64,000 nt of DNA, from assembly GCA_040954595.2 (NCBI GenBank), contig CM082578.2, positions 15,004,001 to 15,068,000 on the forward strand, written 5' to 3'. Within the stretch, counting starts at the first letter, position 1, and the number at the start of each line of letters is the position of its first letter. Of the stretch, positions 1 to 12,702 are shown one piece after another. The DNA comes from Balanoglossus misakiensis. Lineage: Eukaryota > Hemichordata. The notes under the pieces are model-generated. The model saw only the letters and a list, made by a program, of their open reading frames with translations, searched no databases and had not been told where the DNA came from. Made by a program: the position numbers and the translations under genes.

Positions 1-1009
1 ACCCAGTGCTTGAACCCTTAAGCTGACCCCTGAAAAGACCACTCAGGTAAATATAAATGTGTCACCACTTGTTGATGGTGACGCGCCTCCGACATGCGCC
101 AAAGTTTGTCATCGTCATTTTCTTGGTGAAAACGGTCTGCAAAGAGGTGGATATTACCTATCTACCGAGCCCCGAATTGCGACTTAGGAATTTCTGTAAT
201 ATGACCTTAATTTGTGATGTTTTATTGAAATGGACTTAAATGGGTATCCTGTAAACGAATTACAATGTAGAAATTTGAAAACTTCACGAAATACACAATA
301 ATTATAGATATGATTAAATTTAAAGTGTATTAGAGTTGTCTAGAAGGATTTTTTACTGTATAAAAAATTTAAATGGGGAACAAAATACTGAGAAACTGTT
401 AACTAGTAACTAAACGCACCCACTAATGTGATAAGGAGTGGACTTTTCGTGCAAGTCACGATCGACGCATCCAAATGTTACTGCTATAATGAAAACACGT
501 ACAGTAAGTGCTGCTGTTGCCATGTGCAGCAATGCAATAAATATCCCATTATCTCCCTCCCTCATTCTACTCGAAGTTTTCCGGTGCAGACAGTATTAAT
601 ATTGTGTGCATTATCAGTTTCATTTAAGCTGCATCAAGCAATTCTCAACTGACAACTTTTGTTGACTTTAAGGTTCCTATAAATAGAGACAAAAGATTTC
701 AAAATGTCACAGCACTATTTTAGGGCGCTCGAGGAGAGGGGAAAACGTCTAATCAGGGAACTTATCTAAAATATTTAAATAAATATCCCGTGGACTTTAA
801 AAGTTTCGAGGACGCATTTGTTTAGGAAAATTGCTATAATTTCTGCTCAGACTAGATCTTGCCATTCACCCGTTAACCAGACATTGCTTGTATACTAGGC
901 TATACGAGAATATCACAAATCTCGCTGTTGAACACCATAGCAGAAAATACTTGTGTTAGTCCCGAACGGCATCAGACCGTATTTCTAGAAAGATAACTTT
1001 ACGAAGATT
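1..1009. other. 3' flank / probable 3' UTR of the first CUB-EGF receptor gene
   Basis: No convincing coding exon is seen. The minus-strand gene ends with its stop codon at 1010-1012, so this stretch should hold its 3' UTR. One AATAAA on the minus strand lies at 221-226. The short open frames on the plus strand show no family resemblance. Confidence 0.5.
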
Positions 1010-4000
1010 CTACGCGACGGTCTCTCCGATGCTAACAACGTTGCTATTGTTTACGTTCGTGTCATTCTTGTCATGCGGGTTTCCGGGCACAACCGAATAC
1101 GTCACCGGGGGCGAGGTGGACTTGGTGCCGTTGCTGGTACTATCGCGATGTCGACGTCGCCGAGAAAGCACAAAGACACTTATGATGACGACTACGATGA
1201 AAAGCACGACAGGTAAAACTATGTAGAATAACATGGCGGTATGGAACCCACCTTTCGACTTGTGAGCGCCCTCGTAGGCGGGAATAGTCGCTGTAAAACA
1301 TAAGGGTTGGTTCTGTTAATATCCCCGGGTAGATTGTTAAAGTGAAGAAGGCAAAACAAATACTTTCAATAATTTCAATGAATGATCATTCGATTAACTC
1401 GAAGAAAAGTGTATAGTATTACAAATCAATTCAACAACAAACCATTCTCTATCTTATATATAGTGTGATCCAATCAATTGTATCTCACCTTCTGTGCTTT
1501 CTGTAAACTGACAAATGTCACCTGCGAAACCTTCAATACAGATGCAATGAGTAGAATTGCACACACCTCCATTTTCGCATGCTGGATCACACTCTATAGT
1601 AGAGATGATATCATCAACATTTAGTGGCTTTAATATTAGAAAAAAAATGTTCATCTCGGTTGTCAAACTCATAGCCTGTCCATTGAATATCGTATTTCGA
1701 GGAAGGACGAGAAATGAAACGCGACACACAACTGAGATCATTGCGTCGGTGGCAAAAAGCCAAAAGTTTCAATATCATAAGACATTAATTACCATAGGCA
1801 TGTTGACATAAGTCGCCATAGTAGCCAACATTACAGCTACACCTCAGTGCAGTACATGTACCGCCATTCGTGCACTCCAGATTGCACTCTGCAAAAACAA
1901 AAAAAACATTCTACTTTAAGTGAAAAAAAAAGAATTCAGTCTTCACGATGACTTGCCATAATCAGACGAATACAGTGTTATTCAGTAATTTATGTATAAC
2001 TCCCCTCCCGTCGAAAAAAAATGATTGCGCGTGCAAACGGAAACACGAAAACGTCACATTATCAAGACAACGTTATTTACCATGCTCGTGTTGACACTGT
2101 TCGCCATAGTAACCGAGGCTACAGTTACACATATGATCAGAGCATCTACCACCGTTCATGCAGTCAATGGAACATCCTGAAATGAGGATGAAAATATGCA
2201 GTGATGAGTTCTCCCAACCAATGGCAGTTCAATTTGAATTTGCCTCATGTTTTCTACATTGCTGGTAGACATGCCGTCACCGACACAGCTTAAACTTGTA
2301 ATTTAGAGGCAATGAGAATAAAACTGAATATTAGTGGAAGAAACTTCCATAAGAAACTGGTCCTATCTCATAGAAGACGACAGTATGACGGTATGATTTG
2401 ATGATAAGCGTTGACAAACCTTCCAGACTGTATTCACACCTGTCTCCTTGGAAACCATCTTCACACTGGCAGAAACCAAATTCAGAATCACAGCTGCCGC
2501 CATTACGACACTCAAAAATGCCATCACAATCCTCTGGCGGGAAAAAAAAAGACAAAAAAGAAAAGCAGTTAAATGTTGCCACACTCAGGACATGGTCATA
2601 ATATTAGAGAAATCCGTCTTCTTGGCCCAGAGTAAAAGAGTGAAATGCAACCAAACTTCAGAATATCCACGGCACGATAGCAGGAATTTTGACAAATAAT
2701 AAACACTTGGTATAAACCTAGATGCTGCAACATACAAGACCTCCAGTGCGGTCATACCTTTTTGCAAGCAATTCAGATCCTCATTGGTCTCATCCGAGTT
2801 GTCACCACAATGATCGAATCCGTCACACAGCGCAGACACACCAACGCATCGATCACTATCTCGGCATTTGTAGTAACCATCAGGGCAGACACCACCTGTA
2901 AAAAACAACAGGTGTTAAAGCGAGCGAATCAATAGGACCCATTTCAATATGAAAAGAAATAACGGATTTCAAAAGACGAATATTTTGAATGTCAGTTAGA
3001 ACGCTGATTCACACACGTCTAGAGTTTGTGTAAAACGAATTGTGCAAAGGTGAAAATATATGACCCGTTTCTTTTTCACAGACTGTCAGCTCCAGACATG
3101 AAAAAGGGGCTCGACATTTAGAAGGGAGTGTAAAAAGTACGAATAGCTTAGATTTTTCTTTACGACTATGGACTTACTCGTTGCTGGCACAAATGACACG
3201 TACGATCCAGGCAGGAATACTGGAAATGCGTGAATATGTGCATTGAATCTAATAAACAAAGCATTGGAGTTGGAGTACACGTTGGAAACGTCCTCAGCCT
3301 TAGACCACTGTGCCACCAACGGCGATTCAGATGTCTTTCCATCACGCACTTCGATAGTAAATGTTCCAATATCTGCAGATGTCAGTAGAAAAAATACAAA
3401 TTCCACGCTATATTCAAGAGATGTCCTTGACCATGTCCATGTCAACAAAAAAGTGGCGATTAAAAACGTGTTGATTGTATTACAAATTTCCCTGTGGACA
3501 CAAAAGTTTATATATCTTTTCACGCGGAAATTCCATAATTAAGATGAAATAAGTAAAACGTACTATAAATGGATTGCACTTATTCGTTCATCCGTATATC
3601 GGCGCGTCTGAATATTCTTATGGACGCCTCGATTTGTAAATCAACGAATGAATGTACGAACAAACCATAGATTGAATGGCTGATTGACTGTATGTCTGTC
3701 AAGGCGGACTCAACATGCTCTATTTAGCACCACTGAGGAGATTGGTTTATGGATTTTAACAAAAATATCAATTAAGTGGAGTACTTACCAGCAGGAAATT
3801 GATCAAATGAATATGAAATCTTGTGATCAGGTTTCGTCTCCACAACCCGCGTTAGCGTGTAGGTAACGCTCGGGTCCTCCATATAGTACGGGAAATCACC
3901 ATAGAAATAAGGCATGACGTATCGAGAAACCAGTCCTACATGAGAGACATACACACCTCTGTCACTGTAGACAGGTTTGACTGTAACTGTATTCGCAGAG

Positions 4001-6605
4001 TGGCGTGTGAATAGTGTATTAAACCCTTTATTCGGGTAGGCCTACATGTATTGCCAAATGGAAATGATCAAACATTTAAAAAGAAGATTCGTGTGACAAT
4101 TTCGACATTTAATTAATCATCTGGATCCAACTCACCTGTTGAACTCTGACCTTTCAACTCTGTCTGTTCACTGGACAACATGGAGTACTTGGCTCTAAAG
4201 CCAGAGATAGCAAAGAGATTGACCCCTGTCACCTCATAGGTCAAAATAATTGTGTCTCCGACAGATGTAAAGTAAGCAGACACAGAAGAACATAATTGTG
4301 CAACGTTTTGACTTCTAACGTTGCCATCCGTGTATATCTGCAATTAAGTCATAAAATCATTCATCTAAGTATTTCCAAGTCGTGATGTTACATGAAGTTT
4401 TCAAATATATTCCATCTGTGGTTATGTGTTCATATGCCCGATACAGAACCAAATTTGATAACACAGTCGATACTCAACTCTTCTCAGATACGATACTGAA
4501 AAAACTTACAAGGAGTCTTTCCCGGCATCTGTACTCAGCACTGTTGGGCTTATACTGCTCGTGGGACAGGAAATCGGTGAATTCTAGAAAGACTCCGCCG
4601 CCAGGGTTCATAATCATATACGTGCAGTTGAACGGTCCGTCAGGGAACGCTTCGGGAAAGTTTGGTGATACAATGTGACCATCACCTCCGCCATGTATAT
4701 GAACCATGTCACAGTCTGTCAAGACGTACAAGAAAAAATAGCGTTGTTTATGTTCAACAAATTCACATTTTCTCACTCGCTCTGAAAATGGTGGTCTCAC
4801 GTAAAACTACAGACGGAATCAGATTTTGCTGTCAGAGCTAATCGGGGGAGGGTGGGGTGGGGGTGGGGGTTCTAGGCGAGATCAACAGGTGGTCGTATTC
4901 AACATAGAAAACTGCACGCATAACTCAGGGAGTGTGTTTGTAACATTTGACCTTTTGATTTAAGCTTTATCATTTAATTCAGAATGGTGACGATAAGCGC
5001 ATCTGAACTTTACCCACTTTAACCAGTTCTCTCAGTTTAAGTTATTAGCCTCGTGTTAATGTGAAATGAAAGATCAGTTGAGTCTAACATTGTCACGTGA
5101 CATCCAGTATACACGATCCAATTCACCACGAAAGTCCCCAGCATTGCTTGTCATATAAACTGATCTGATGATGGAAGTCCATTATTGCGTAAACAGTGCA
5201 TAAATCCATTTTCTACTTTCTATGGTTATGAAATTATTACATTAGACGATTCCAACATGCCGGATATGAGCTAATCCGTGACTTATACTGGTAGTGTAGG
5301 TGACAGCTCAGGGCCTACGCGTGAATATACCGACCCTTACTTTTATGTATAATTCACTTGCCTGTTACATGTATATTCATTTACTTTTTTGGATAGTTTC
5401 CTATTCAATTCGCCTACCGCCAACGCATATGCAATCATCCGGGATTAAATGCTGAAGACGGCGTGCTATAGGCCTATATCAGCGAATGTCGTTTCCCACG
5501 TTGTCAGTCATAATTAAGGTCCAAAGATGGAACGCTGGTACCCCTTCCCTTCACTTCGTTTACTATTTTCGTGAACATGGCGAACTTTGCATGTAATGGG
5601 ATTATGCAGAAACTATGGTAGCAAGGACTGGTGTAATGTTTAATGCATGCTAAACACGTGTCGAATATTTTAAAATTTATATTAAAAAGATGGACCGTTT
5701 TGTTATCAAGACTGCACGCTTTTGAGACATGCTTACGTCTGACCGGTCGCATATTATCGGTCTCAAATTGTCAAAGTCCGGCGTTCTTTAATAATATTAA
5801 CTCATTCATGACAAGAAGAGTTTATCAGTCAATGAACCCTGAGCAGACTACACACATCGAAAAAAATCCATTACACACTCCACGGATTTGCAAGGCGGAT
5901 TTATGTATACAAGAGCTATTTTTAGTGAAATAGGACAAATCGTATTTAATATTCTGTTTTGACTTCATCCCGCATCTCTAGTCAGATGAGAAACATAGTG
6001 AAACGAAACTGTTAGTAGTGTCTCTTGACTTGTATAAATTTCCCCAATCAAATAATATCCGTTACATTGAATAAATGGTAAAAAATGTAAAAAATACATC
6101 TCGCTGTTTACTTACGAGAATTAAATGTAGGCCTATTCCCCCAAACCTTTGAAACTCTCAACTGAGCGCAATACGTCCGGGTATTTACCATGCGTACGCC
6201 CAACGGAACAATGTTACCATTGTGTTAAGGTTGGCAGATCATCATCTCTCCAGTTTAAATAGAGAATGATTTTCAGATTTAACGGTAAGGTCATTGTATA
6301 TAAAAACTCCATGAATCTGGATCAGTTACATTGATGACAAAACGTTAAAGTTCATGACAATTCACACGTCGTCCTCGTCATATATAGAATCGTTTTTATA
6401 TAAACAATGAAGAGCTTTGGCACCCCTATGTATAGACCACCTGTATTTCAAATACAAGTCTACAGTTCAGGTAAACCCAACGCCTCATAAAATATAGGAA
6501 GTCATACATAAAACACTTACTGTAACTGTACACGCATGTGCCGAACTCCAACATCATAAGCATGATCGCCACCAATGTATGTGGTATGTCCATGGTACCA
6601 TACAT
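1010..6605 (-). CDS. CUB-CUB-LDLa-EGF(x4) single-pass transmembrane receptor, paralog A
   Basis: Eleven coding exons, 5' to 3' on the minus strand: 6605-6521, 4715-4510, 4337-4136, 3935-3789, 3372-3178, 2895-2758, 2533-2420, 2176-2081, 1888-1793, 1593-1489, 1290-1010. They sum to 1665 nt, 554 aa. Domains: signal peptide 1-28 (a second in-frame ATG is at 6593); CUB1 29-164; degenerate CUB2 165-278; LDLa 279-324 with the [13 protein letters not shown] calcium-cage signature; EGF repeats at 325-362, 363-394, 395-426 and 427-461, each with six cysteines; transmembrane helix about 481-503; basic stop-transfer RRRR; 51-residue tail. All introns are phase 1 except the one splitting CUB1 (phase 0). 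This is probably a cell-surface adhesion or ligand-binding protein. I do not recognise a named ortholog. Domain family calls are firm; function is inference. It is a tandem paralog of the gene at 8744-12702 and has one EGF repeat more. Confidence 0.82.
4843..4869 (+). repeat. G-quadruplex-type motif in intron 1 of receptor A
   Basis: Five consecutive runs of 3-5 G separated by single A or T bases. This fits the canonical intramolecular G-quadruplex pattern with one-base loops. It lies in the 1.8-kb first intron (4716-6520), on the strand opposite to the gene. Confidence 0.7.
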
Positions 6606-8500
6606 ATTGGCAGCTTCGATTTTGTCTGTACGTTAGTATGTAACTGATGGCGATTGATCGATGATGCTATAGCGTTTACGTGTACGACCTGCTTGCTACT
6701 CGGCACTGTTACAACCACGGCGAAGAAATTCTACCTATATAGGCTGAATCCAATAGGTAGTTCGCATTAACATATTCAAAACCAGGTCACCACTGTGTCG
6801 ATCTAAAAACTCTAAAGTGCTAATTAGTTCCAGTTGGCAAAATGCGGCGCTCGCTCTTGTCAGGCCCCGCAGTCACGCCGCCGGAAACAGCATATCACTT
6901 CGACTTATCATTCATGTCGATTGTCATGGTGATAAGAGACCGCCACTGCAGGTCGCAACGCGGGAGGTCAGCAACTTTAATGTCCATCGATCTCGTGACG
7001 TGAAAACGTGGTCTGGCTTCATTTTTTTATCAGGGCATGCACAATAGATGCAATATTTTTCGGTTCAAATAGTTGTAACACACCCAGCGTCTCAGCCAGG
7101 ACAATCGTTGCAACAAAGGCACGGACGTTAAGGGGGGGGGGGACACTGAGACTATTCAATTTCTTAAGAAAAGTCAGTGTTGATTCAGATGGGACCATTC
7201 AAGACGCTATACCGCGATTATGTTGTACAAGGGGAAGAATTTTATTGGCTGAAGGTCCACGTCCAAGTTTTCAAGGACATAAGCTTAAGGCGTATTTGTT
7301 CATATAAATTGGAAATAAAATTAGTCACGAAAAAATGATCATAGGATATAAACACCACAGATGTTTCCAGACGGAAAATCAAATAAAAGGGACGAGATAA
7401 ATATCTTGCAGAAAGTGGGTTTGTTTTCAACAAATCGTGAAGGTTGTCTTGTAATAACGAATGTCATGGTACAATGGTCGATTTACACGAAATCGTCATT
7501 TCATTTCACATTAACAGCGCTAGCGTTTCTTGGAAGATTATTGGCAAGTTTCCTTGTGTATGACTGGCGAAGCATTTCAATTGTAAAAATAGGAAACAAC
7601 ACAATGAGTTGCTATGGAAATTGTGCAACACTTCTACTGACGCAAAATATTAGTGACGCAGCGAATGATTCATAACATTCAATTCACTTTCTACGCAACC
7701 ATTCGCCCCATAAACCACTCACAAGTCGAGTTGTCTAAAATCGAAGTACATTTTTTATTGTGATGTTGTTTTCCTCACTTCGCATATCTACAGGCTTGTA
7801 ATGTTCAATTCCCGCCGTTTATTTCATGCTGGCAACCTGCATATTTTATATTTTGGCTTGAAGACTTATTCTTTTAGTATCACATACAGGGCTCTTTGTA
7901 TTTCAGCCATATGCAAATTAAGTTTAATATGCAGATTCCAATTTCGTTTCAACGGACATCATATACCGGACATGAATTTTTTTTTGACGTGAATAAGGGA
8001 GCATGCAGTTACTATGGCCTGGAGAGGGGCCAGCAAATTGTTTCACTGAAAATGAATGAACCCACAACCATGACACCCTCCCTTTAAAGAACAAAGTCAA
8101 ACCTGTGAGACCTCAAATTATTTAATACAGTAAAACGTATCAAACACAACAATTCTCATCAAAAAGACTGGTTCTTGTGACATGAGCATGGTTGTATTAA
8201 AATACCACGTAAACACTTTAAAAGCAACCATAAAAATCCACGTTATTTTTTAACAATGTTGTACAATATGTATTTAAAAAGTAAATAAAGCATCCACAAG
8301 AATCCTTATCTGACAACATCACTCAAATGAATGACGCATGCATAACATATCGATGCAAGAAGTCTGAATAAATTTTCAAAATCATTTTTACATACTGATT
8401 ACCAACAAGTACATGTACCACTAACACGGACAAGCTGACCCATATGATTCACCAACAAGGACTGTAGAATTTTTTAAAAAGCACCATAACACAAGTATGG
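6606..8500. other. Intergenic region between the tandem CUB-EGF receptors
   Basis: It holds the presumed promoter of receptor A (from 6606 upward) and the 3' flank of receptor B. No open frame here has a recognisable domain. A short poly-G run lies at about 7131-7141. No RNA gene was seen. Confidence 0.5.
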
Positions 8501-8508
8501 CAGCGAAT

Positions 8509-8514
8509 TTTATT
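8509..8514 (-). terminator. Candidate poly(A) signal of receptor B
   Basis: AATAAA on the minus strand, about 230 nt downstream of the receptor B stop codon, is a plausible distance for a short 3' UTR. Confidence 0.45.
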
Positions 8515-8743
8515 GTATTTACAAAACACTGAAGCACAACCTTCCTATTTTCCCTTATTGTTGGTTCAGCATAGATATGTGTAATAGTTCTGGCAAGTAT
8601 GTCTCTTTGGCCCTGAGGTGGCATGTGTTGATCACTGGTGATCGTGACAAGAATTTTGGCATTTTGTCAATACATCAATTAATGATTGTGAGATATATAC
8701 ACGTACAAAGACATATTCACAAAATAGAAAATCTCTGTCATTT

Positions 8744-11700
8744 TCAGAGAGTCATGTCGATCCTGCTTTGGTCCACTTGATCATCAGTATTTGAGACATC
8801 ATGCCTGGCATTTGCCAGTGGGCTAACTACTGTTTCATACGTTGGTGGTGGCGTTAACTGGTCTTCCTCATTGGCACTGTCTTCTGGGTTGCCTTCAGTG
8901 GGGTTACCGTTCATGTTCACCGCATTGGCGTAAGATGGCGGGGTATCTGTAAACTCTGGGGGAGACACTGTTTCTTCGGTTCGAGAGTACGTAACAGGGC
9001 CTGGCATTGCAGATGCCGTGTTACTTGATGTTTGCTTCATACACCGTGCTCTCTTTAAGCAGATAATACATCCCGTGAATAAAACAAAGATGGCGACAAG
9101 CGGAAGCAGTATGGTGAGAAGGCCACCATTTTCTGTGTCATTACTATAGTCACTAGACACTAGAAAGAAAAAAAAATAATGGCAAGTCAATCTCAATGTA
9201 ACACAATGTAATTCAGCAAAAATAAACTTTTTGGTCACAAATGGACAACGGACGTCCCACTTGCATACAGCCAATTGTTTTATGGAAAAACAGATGAACA
9301 GACACTTGAAAATTGTGATTCATGAAAAATGCTTAATACTGATACAAACTTACAATCACATCTGGCACCATAGTAATCAGATGGGCAGAAACACAGATCA
9401 GTAGAATAGATGCTGCAGACTCCTCCATTTAAACACGGGGGGTCACACTCTGGAGGAGGAATATATGAATCACATGACTCCAACTTCGTCAGGAAAGAGG
9501 AGGAATGGGGGAGGGGCATAACTTCCCTGTTTTACATGGGAAGTCCATCATAAATGAATTATTTATATATGTCTTGTCTTGTATGAGTAACTCTATTCTG
9601 AAGACACTGTTGATCTTTCACTGTGTGTAGAGATTTGGCACCAGTGCTCTAGATATTGGCAGTTTTATCTATCATGTCAAATTTGATAAACAGCTTCCTT
9701 ACACTTTTAGTATTAGTCATATGATGTGATTCTCAAACTCTGATGAGTGTACACCAAGTCCTAACATTTACTATAAACCACAAACAAGTGTTTTGACAAT
9801 CTACAGTCAGAAATGTGACTTTACCATGTTTAATCTCACAAAAGTCTCCCTTGTATCCAGAATCACAGTAACATTGATAATTCCTGCAAGATCCACCATT
9901 CTGGCACCGTTGTGGGCATCCTTGGAAATAAGGAGGATGAATTGTGAAAGTCAGGGTCAATCCATGACAGGATATTTTTTTCTAATATGCTTAAGTGCAT
10001 GTTTGCTTTACATCTGTACCAGTGCAATAAAGCCTGTCTAAACCACCGGAAAGTGAATGGGAAAATTGTTTGGCTTGGTGATTATTAGAAAGCCAAAAAG
10101 GCATTCAATGCACAAAGTGTTAATTGGGCTGTGACAACCAGTCATTCAGCAAATTTCACTGACTAGAACAACATAAATAATCTATCGAGAGAAACTAAAA
10201 TAACCAAAGTAATATCAAATGTTATAGTGACTCTTTATTTAATATTAACTATACAAAGAACCTGAATGAGGGATTTCAAAAAAAGCAGGCTGGAAGTACA
10301 TAAGCAAAATAGAACTGCATTATACATTTACCTTCGACAAAGTATTCACAGTTGTTTCCATGGTAACCACTCTCACAATAGCAGTGATAATCATAATATG
10401 AATTATAACAACCGTCACTATTAGGAGATGGTTCACAAATGAATGGAAAACTGGACGAACAGGTACCTATGAACAAAATTAGAAAATGAATTACAGTACG
10501 ACGGAGTGAATTCCACAAGAGCAAAGCTAAATAGTTAATATGATGTGCAGTAATTATAAAGGCACATTTACAGTTGTGGTCATTACACTACTGTCACAGT
10601 GTATCAGTGAATTAATTTTGTGATAGACTTCAATAACAGAATGCAACACTCACGTGGAATGGAACAATTGAAGCTGTGATGCACCTCATCAGAATTATCA
10701 CCACAATGATTGTAGCCATCACATAAAGCAGATGTACCAATGCATATGTCATTTGTAGCACATTTGTAATATCCTTGTGGACATGAACCTAAATGTAGCA
10801 AAGATCAAGAAAGAAACTTTGGCAAAAATTAAACATTTTACATGTACATGTATGTGTAGTTCGAAACAATGATATAGTTCCACTCAATCAATATACATGT
10901 ATTTAAAACACCCATTCATGGTGGGAACGATGATATACTCACCTGAAGAACGAATAAAAGCGACAAATGATTCACTCACATCGATGTATACATCAGACAT
11001 AATTATGGAGACATAAAGATAACCAGATGTGCTAAACACTGGCCATGTTTCTGTTACATTTGTCGATTTGTATAGAAGTGGTGCCTGAGATGTTGGACCA
11101 TCCCGAACTTCAAGATGGACTGCACCAGTTACTGAAAATAAATCAAACAAAATTCTTTATCATTCATCTCACTGATGGTTGTTAAACGCAGTGCAATCTA
11201 TTGTCATAATGGGATTATAAACAGATCCTAATGGCTAGACAATATGTCTTCAATATTGTTTGTGTATTATCGTTGATTCTAATTGTACATGAACATTGAA
11301 CAGAAAAGTTACTCACAATTTTCTAAACCAGTAAATTTTTGAGGCACAAAAGATAACTGGTGGCCTGGCACTGCCTTGATGATATCAATATAATTACTTG
11401 TACTGTTTTCCGATGGATTGTATCCATAGTAGTCGCCTGCTTTGTAAGGGCGGTCGTCAAAGTAAATATAACCTGCAAAGAATATCCAAGTACATGTAAG
11501 TACTGGTATATGGGATGACTGTAAGATTTTACAATTAATATTTATAATTATCTTACACAGACACATAATTGCTAACAGCAACATAAATTTCATATACATA
11601 CCATGCCTATCAGATTTGAATTCAGACAAAACAGTGAAAATCTGCTGAAAATATGGTTTGAATAAAGCTAAAATTGTCATTCACAAGGGCGGCTATACAG

Positions 11701-12702
11701 CTCGTCATTTTTGATAAGCTAAAACGGAGCAAAGAAGTACATGTACAGCCAGAATTTGTACATTCAGTTTTCAGGACATGAAAGGTTTATTAGTTATTGT
11801 ATAGCACCAAGTTCTTACCACGATAAGAAGCTGAATCAAAAGGGTTCACCTCAAGAGCCCAATAGTTGGCTTTGAAACCTGGCAATTGAAATAAATTGCT
11901 TTTGGTCACTTGAAATCTGATGATTACTGTTGATTCTGTTGATTTATAAAAGACTGGCGCAAAACTGCCACAGTGTGAGTAGCTCTCCCAATATTCAGGA
12001 ACATCACCACTTTTATCAGAAATCTGCAAACAAATCAAATAAAAACAAATACATCATATGTTAATTCTTCAAAATCATCTTAGCTTATACATAAACACAA
12101 CATATGTCACTGTTGACTTTTAACATTTTTTTTATTGGATAATATAAAGTTACGTTTACCGCTGACAATGCTATGATGCAACTATGTATTAAAACATGAA
12201 CTTACAAATAATTGCTCTCTGCAAGAATAGCCATAGCCGACCATGTCATGTGTCACAATGTCTGTGAACTGTAGCAAAATTTGTCCACCATTTGGGTTGG
12301 TGATTATGTATGTGCAGTTGTATGGTCCATCAGGAAAAGGGCTCGGAAAGTACGGGGATGAGACATGGCCACTCTTATCTGTAGTAACTGTTCTTGTGGG
12401 ACATTCTTGAAAAGAAAATAAAACATCGTCAAAGTACAGCAATAAAGATTATTATTATTATTTGTAATTATAAGTAAACGTTGAATGAAATCACAGTGTT
12501 GTAAGTTAGTTAAGGATAGCTGGGAAGTCCTCTGGTTCCAATAAACCAATGCCTATGTTAGGAAAGTTAATTTGGGACAAAAAATAAATGATTATCAAAT
12601 TTTCTCTAAAACTAAAATGTTAGAATCAATATTCTACTCACCATAACTGTGAATGAGTCCCACTGTTGCCATGACAACCACCAGAGGACTGAATCTCATC
12701 AT
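8744..12702 (-). CDS. CUB-CUB-LDLa-EGF(x3) single-pass transmembrane receptor, paralog B
   Basis: Ten coding exons: 12702-12642, 12405-12206, 12023-11819, 11472-11317, 11131-10943, 10788-10654, 10466-10332, 9920-9825, 9449-9354, 9159-8744. They sum to 1689 nt, 562 aa. Domains: signal peptide 1-20 (MMRFSPLVVVMATVGLIHSY); CUB1 21-155; CUB2 156-270; LDLa 271-315 ([13 protein letters not shown]); EGF 316-360, 361-392 and 393-424; transmembrane helix about 438-458; cytoplasmic tail of about 100 aa. The tail carries PPSY (498-501) and PPTY (529-532), the PPxY class recognised by WW domains of NEDD4/ITCH-type ubiquitin ligases. A PVTYS motif (479-483) is shared with paralog A. Exon order, phases and the split of CUB1 by a phase-0 intron are identical to paralog A, so the pair arose by tandem duplication. 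Function is unknown; surface receptor or adhesion is inferred. Confidence 0.85.
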
